Assembly (NCBI GenBank): GCA_018842655.1
Contig: JAGTWN010000004.1
Coordinates: 434,001-498,000 of the forward strand
Length of the DNA: 64,000 bases
From: Candidatus Pantoea haifensis
GTDB taxonomy: Bacteria; Pseudomonadota; Gammaproteobacteria; Enterobacterales; Enterobacteriaceae
Direction: 5' to 3'
Every line of letters starts with the position of its first letter. The stretch's first letter is position 1. The position numbers and the translations under genes are program-made. Below are positions 60,663 to 64,000 of the stretch, piece by piece. A model generated the notes under the pieces. That model was not told the origin of the DNA, ran no database searches, and saw only the letters and a list, made by a program, of their open reading frames with translations.

Positions 60663-61145
60663 ATGGATTCTCTTGTCGTTCCAGATATCGACCTGTTGCG
60701 TCGCTGGCTGGATCAGCAAAATATCACCTGGTTCGAATGCGATGCCTGTCAGGCTCTTCATCTGCCGCACATGCAAAACTTTGAAGGGGTGTTTGACGCC
60801 AAAATCGATCTGGTCGACGGTGTTATTCTGTTTTCTGCGTTGGCTGAAGTGAAGCCGACGGCACTGATTCCGTTGGTCGGCGATCTGTCACAGATCAATG
60901 CCAGCTCCCTGACGGTGAAAGCGTTCATCGATATTCAGGATGATAACTTGCCGAAGCTGATTGTTTGCCAGGCAATGACCACCACGGCAGGCTTAACCTT
61001 TGGTCAGTTTGCCCACTTTATGAAGCAGAGCGAAGAGCAAATTTCTATGGTCATTATGGAAGCGTTTGCCAACAATCTGCTGATGATGAGTGAAGATGAT
61101 GAAGAGCGCCCGGCAACAATCCTGGGCCATTCAATGCTGCACTAA
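60663..61145 (+). CDS. ybjN: YbjN family stress-related protein
   Basis: 160-aa cytoplasmic protein (E. coli 158) of the YbjN/type III secretion chaperone-like fold. FECDACQALHLPHMQN, SSLTVKAFIDIQDDNLPKLIVCQ and SEEQISMVIMEA are the conserved core. ATG 60663 is chosen; the frame opens from 60579 but that part is unrelated to the family. In E. coli overexpression affects motility and stress genes; the molecular role is unclear. Confidence 0.9.
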   Translation: MDSLVVPDIDLLRRWLDQQNITWFECDACQALHLPHMQNFEGVFDAKIDLVDGVILFSALAEVKPTALIPLVGDLSQINASSLTVKAFIDIQDDNLPKLIVCQAMTTTAGLTFGQFAHFMKQSEEQISMVIMEAFANNLLMMSEDDEERPATILGHSMLH

Positions 61146-61159
61146 ACCTTGCCTGATTT

Positions 61160-61182
61160 AACTGCTGCATTTTGCAGCAGTT
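61160..61182 (+). terminator. Terminator after ybjN
   Basis: AACTGCTGCA and TGCAGCAGTT form a perfect 10-bp stem with a TTT loop, 15 bases past the stop, followed by a short pyrimidine tract. Confidence 0.8.
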
Positions 61183-61516
61183 TCCTCTCTGCCTTACCAC
61201 GTTTTATTCTGCATTTTGCCCTTAATCGCCACATATCTGTCGTGCTTTATGCCATCAAAGCCGAACCTCATAGCTTAAACATGCATAAAATATCGCGAAC
61301 AGGCGTTTTTTACGCTGAGGTCTGGTGAACAGTTACGTGTGGGGCTATTCTTGCGGGGCTGCTTCGGCCTTGTAAACGCAGCGCAGGTATAGGTTTTTAC
61401 TATTAAACTCCCGCTGAATAATGATTCATTGTGTCACTGACTTTACGCACAGAACGCAACGTTAGGATCAGAGAGTTACAGCGTTGTGATGACCCCGCTC
61501 AGGAGGAAGAAAAAAC
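61183..61516. other. potF promoter region
   Basis: No gene seen in about 330 bases. GCTCAGGAGGAAG directly upstream of potF is its ribosome site. A potF promoter must lie here, but I could not single out -35/-10 or operator sites. Confidence 0.45.
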
Positions 61517-62626
61517 ATGTTCAACCAACGTCAAACATGGTTGTCAGGTGTGGTTGCTGGCGTGCTGATGGCAGTTTCTGCCGGCACCATGGCGGAAGAT
61601 AAAACCTTGCACGTTTACAACTGGTCCGATTATATCTCGCCAGACACCGTGCCAAATTTTCAAAAACAGACTGGCATTAAAGTCGTCTATGACGTGTTTG
61701 ACTCCAACGAAGTGCTGGAAGGCAAACTGATGGCAGGCAGCACCGGTTATGACGTTGTGGTGCCATCTTCCAGCTTCCTGGCGCGCCAGCTGCAATCTGG
61801 CGTGTTTCAGCCGCTGGACAGAAGCAAACTGCCGAACTATAAAAATCTCGATCCGGCGCTGATGGAAAAAGTGGCGCAGCACGATCCAGACAATAAATAT
61901 GCGATTCCTTATCTGTGGGGCACCACCGGCATCGGTTATAACGTTGACAAAGTGAAAGCGGCCCTGGGCGCTGACGCACCGGTTAACAGTTGGGATCTGG
62001 TGCTTAAGCCAGAAAATCTCGAAAAGCTGAAAAGCTGCGGTGTCTCTTTCCTTGATGCGCCAGAAGAGATTTTCGCCACCGTACTGAACTACCTCGGCAA
62101 AGATCCTAACAGCTCAGACGCGAAAGATTACTCGGGTGCGGCGACCGATCTGCTGCTGAAGTTGCGTCCGAATATTCGCTACTTCCACTCTTCGCAATAC
62201 ATCAACGATCTGGCTAACGGCAACATCTGTGTAGCGATTGGCTGGTCAGGCGATATTCTGCAGGCGAAGAACCGTGCGGATGAAGCGAAAAACGGCGTCA
62301 ATCTGGGCTACAGCGTGCCGAAAGAGGGCGCACTGGCATTCTTTGACATGATGGCGATTCCAAAAGACGCGAAAAATCTTGATGCGGCTTACCAGTGGCT
62401 GAACTACATCATGGATCCCAAAGTGATGGCGGATATTTCCAATAAAGTGAATTACGCCAACGGTAACAAAGCGTCGCTGCCGCTGATTAACGCTGATGTG
62501 CGTAACAATCCGGGTATCTTCCCAACGCCGGAAGCCATGTCCAAATTGTTCGTGCTGAAAGTCCAGGATCCAAAACTGGATCGTGTGCGTACGCGTGCAT
62601 GGACTAAAGTAAAAAGTGGTAAGTAA
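61517..62626 (+). CDS. potF: Putrescine-binding periplasmic protein PotF
   Basis: Receptor of the putrescine ABC importer, 369 aa (E. coli 370). The signal peptide is cleaved after about residue 26 (AGTMA). [15 protein letters not shown] and [25 protein letters not shown] line the ligand cleft; [14 protein letters not shown] and [12 protein letters not shown] are also typical. The frame is intact. First gene of potFGHI. Confidence 0.95.
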   Translation: MFNQRQTWLSGVVAGVLMAVSAGTMAEDKTLHVYNWSDYISPDTVPNFQKQTGIKVVYDVFDSNEVLEGKLMAGSTGYDVVVPSSSFLARQLQSGVFQPLDRSKLPNYKNLDPALMEKVAQHDPDNKYAIPYLWGTTGIGYNVDKVKAALGADAPVNSWDLVLKPENLEKLKSCGVSFLDAPEEIFATVLNYLGKDPNSSDAKDYSGAATDLLLKLRPNIRYFHSSQYINDLANGNICVAIGWSGDILQAKNRADEAKNGVNLGYSVPKEGALAFFDMMAIPKDAKNLDAAYQWLNYIMDPKVMADISNKVNYANGNKASLPLINADVRNNPGIFPTPEAMSKLFVLKVQDPKLDRVRTRAWTKVKSGK

Positions 62627-62658
62627 TTCGTTCTGAACGAGTTGATTACATCAAAACA

Positions 62659-62697
62659 GCAACAGAGGCGCAGTGATGGCCTCTGTTGTGCCATTTT
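62659..62697 (+). terminator. Hairpin between potF and potG
   Basis: CAACAGAGGC and GCCTCTGTTG form a 10-bp stem, then a T5 tract at 62694-62698. Inside the operon it probably acts as a partial terminator, favouring the receptor over the membrane components. Confidence 0.65.
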
Positions 62698-62748
62698 TAG
62701 CGGCTGGCTTTGCCGTGCCGTTCCGCCTGGCCCCGGAGATTAACGTTA

Positions 62749-63882
62749 GTGAATGATGCGATTCCCCGTCCCCAAAATAAAACCGCAAAGGCGTTAACGC
62801 CGCTGCTGGAAATTCGTAACCTGACCAAATCTTTTGACGGACAGCACGCCGTTGATGATGTCAGCCTGACCATTTACAAAGGTGAAATTTTCGCTCTGCT
62901 GGGTGCATCCGGCTGTGGAAAATCAACCCTGTTACGCATGCTGGCCGGGTTTGAGCCGCCGACCAGCGGTCAAATTGTGCTGGATGGGCAAGATCTTTCG
63001 CACGTTGCGCCTTATCAGCGTCCCATCAACATGATGTTTCAGTCTTATGCGCTGTTTCCACACATGACGGTGGAACAGAATATCGCCTTTGGTCTGAAAC
63101 AGGACAAGTTGCCAAAAGCTGAAATTACCCAGCGCGTTGAAGAGATGCTGACGCTGGTGCATATGCAGGAGTACGCTAAACGTAAACCGCATCAGCTTTC
63201 GGGTGGTCAGCGTCAGCGCGTGGCGCTGGCGCGTAGTCTGGCAAAACGCCCTAAGCTGCTGCTGCTGGATGAACCCATGGGCGCGCTGGATAAAAAGCTG
63301 CGTGACCGCATGCAGCTTGAAGTGGTGGATATCCTTGAGCGCGTCGGCGCTACCTGCGTCATGGTAACGCACGATCAGGAAGAAGCGATGACCATGGCGG
63401 GCCGTATCGCCATTATGAATCGCGGTAAATTTGTGCAGATTGGCGAGCCGGAAGAGATTTACGAGCATCCAACCAGCCGTTACAGCGCCGAATTTATCGG
63501 CTCGGTTAACGTCTTTGAAGGCTTACTGCGCGAGCGCCGTGAAGATGGACTGGTGATTGAAAGCCCAGGCCTGGTGCATCCGCTGAAAGTCGATTCCGAT
63601 GTCTCGATAACCGACAACGTGCCCGTTCATGTCGCACTGCGCCCGGAAAAAGTAATGCTGTGCGAAGAGGTGCCAGCTGATGGCTGCAACTTTGCCGTGG
63701 GTGAGGTGGTGCATATTGCTTATTTAGGCGATCTGTCCATTTTCCATGTGCGCTTACGCAGCGGCCAAATGATCAGCGCGCAATTGCAAAATGCACATCG
63801 TTATCGCAAAGGGTTACCGACATGGGGCGATGAAGTCCGTCTCTGCTGGGATAGCGACAGCTGCGTGGTGTTGACGGTTTAA
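62749..63882 (+). CDS. potG: Putrescine ABC importer ATPase PotG
   Basis: 377 aa from GTG 62749 (VNDAIPRPQNKTAKALTPLLEI), equal to E. coli PotG. Walker A GASGCGKST, signature LSGGQRQRVALARSL, Walker B LLLLDEPMGALD, and a C-terminal TOBE domain with VHVALRPEKVML. GGAGATT precedes the GTG. An in-frame upstream extension to 62710 overlaps the hairpin and is rejected as start. Confidence 0.95.
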   Translation: MNDAIPRPQNKTAKALTPLLEIRNLTKSFDGQHAVDDVSLTIYKGEIFALLGASGCGKSTLLRMLAGFEPPTSGQIVLDGQDLSHVAPYQRPINMMFQSYALFPHMTVEQNIAFGLKQDKLPKAEITQRVEEMLTLVHMQEYAKRKPHQLSGGQRQRVALARSLAKRPKLLLLDEPMGALDKKLRDRMQLEVVDILERVGATCVMVTHDQEEAMTMAGRIAIMNRGKFVQIGEPEEIYEHPTSRYSAEFIGSVNVFEGLLRERREDGLVIESPGLVHPLKVDSDVSITDNVPVHVALRPEKVMLCEEVPADGCNFAVGEVVHIAYLGDLSIFHVRLRSGQMISAQLQNAHRYRKGLPTWGDEVRLCWDSDSCVVLTV

Positions 63883-63891
63883 GGAGTCGCA

Positions 63892-64000
63892 ATGAGCCAG
63901 ATTTTTCAACGCAGCAAAGCGCCAGCCCGACTGGTTGGCACGCCGCTGCAACGCTGGATGACGCGCATCAAAATGCAGCATGGCCGCAAGTTAGTCATCG
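63892..64000 (+). CDS. potH: Putrescine importer permease PotH, 5' fragment
   Basis: The first 36 codons only; the gene continues past the window. AAGGAGTCGC precedes ATG 63892, 9 bases after the potG stop. The MQHGRKLVI stretch before the first helix matches E. coli PotH (MKHGRKLVI). Expected to pair with PotI as the membrane channel. Confidence 0.85.
   Translation, partial: MSQIFQRSKAPARLVGTPLQRWMTRIKMQHGRKLVI

Overview
This is a chromosomal segment of a member of the Enterobacterales, most likely Erwiniaceae (Pantoea/Erwinia-like). The backbone follows the Escherichia coli 17-19 min gene order (dinG-ybiB / rlmF-ybiO-glnQPH-dps-rhtA-ompX-mntS-mntR-ybiR / ybiT-moeBA-iaaA-gsiABCD-rimO-yliI-dacC-ybjG-rybB-ybjL-ybjM-grxA-ybjC-nfsA-rimK-ybjN-potFGH). 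The proteins are recognisable but clearly diverged from E. coli. I see no phage, insertion sequence, CRISPR array, tRNA or rRNA in the window. Family assignments are by recall, not by a database search.

Layout. 1-5.3 kb: a YbdH-like dehydrogenase (partial), SOS-type dinG with a LexA box, ybiB, and an M20 amidohydrolase. 5.5-13.8 kb: a complete histidine-utilisation cluster, hutUH (-), hutC (+), hutDF (-), hutIG (+). It has four TGTnTATACA operators and the five-enzyme route through HutF and HutG that releases formate. 13.9-19.1 kb: a chitobiose operon chbBCARFG. 19.4-31 kb: flavin reductase, rlmF, the ybiO channel, glutamine ABC importer, dps, rhtA, ompX, an MntR-controlled small-protein locus, mntR and ybiR. 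31.3-38.2 kb (accessory): an EmrAB-plus-outer-membrane-factor drug pump, a sugar MFS porter and an extra H-NS-family protein. 38.3-54.6 kb: ybiT, moeBA, iaaA-gsiABCD (isoaspartyl peptidase plus glutathione importer), a DUF4385 gene, rimO, CynT-type carbonic anhydrase, PQQ sugar dehydrogenase, a HAD phosphatase and dacC. 54.6-64 kb: ybjG, the sigma-E-driven sRNA RybB, ybjL, ybjM, grxA, ybjC-nfsA-rimK-ybjN and potFGH.

The main technical point is that about 33 apparent frameshifts interrupt conserved genes between 1.6 and 54.5 kb. Each is explained by exactly one missing base in a homopolymer (or short run), never an extra one. Restoring that base gives proteins of normal length, often equal to the E. 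coli length. I therefore annotate these as intact genes with likely sequencing or assembly errors and give each spot. The same logic moves several starts and stops: hutF and chbF starts; the hutI, rhtA, dacC and sugar-porter ends.

The most interesting biology is the mntR-divergent small-protein locus. A good MntR palindrome precedes a 25-residue hydrophobic ORF with a strong Shine-Dalgarno, followed by an MntS-like ORF with a Cys-rich leader.
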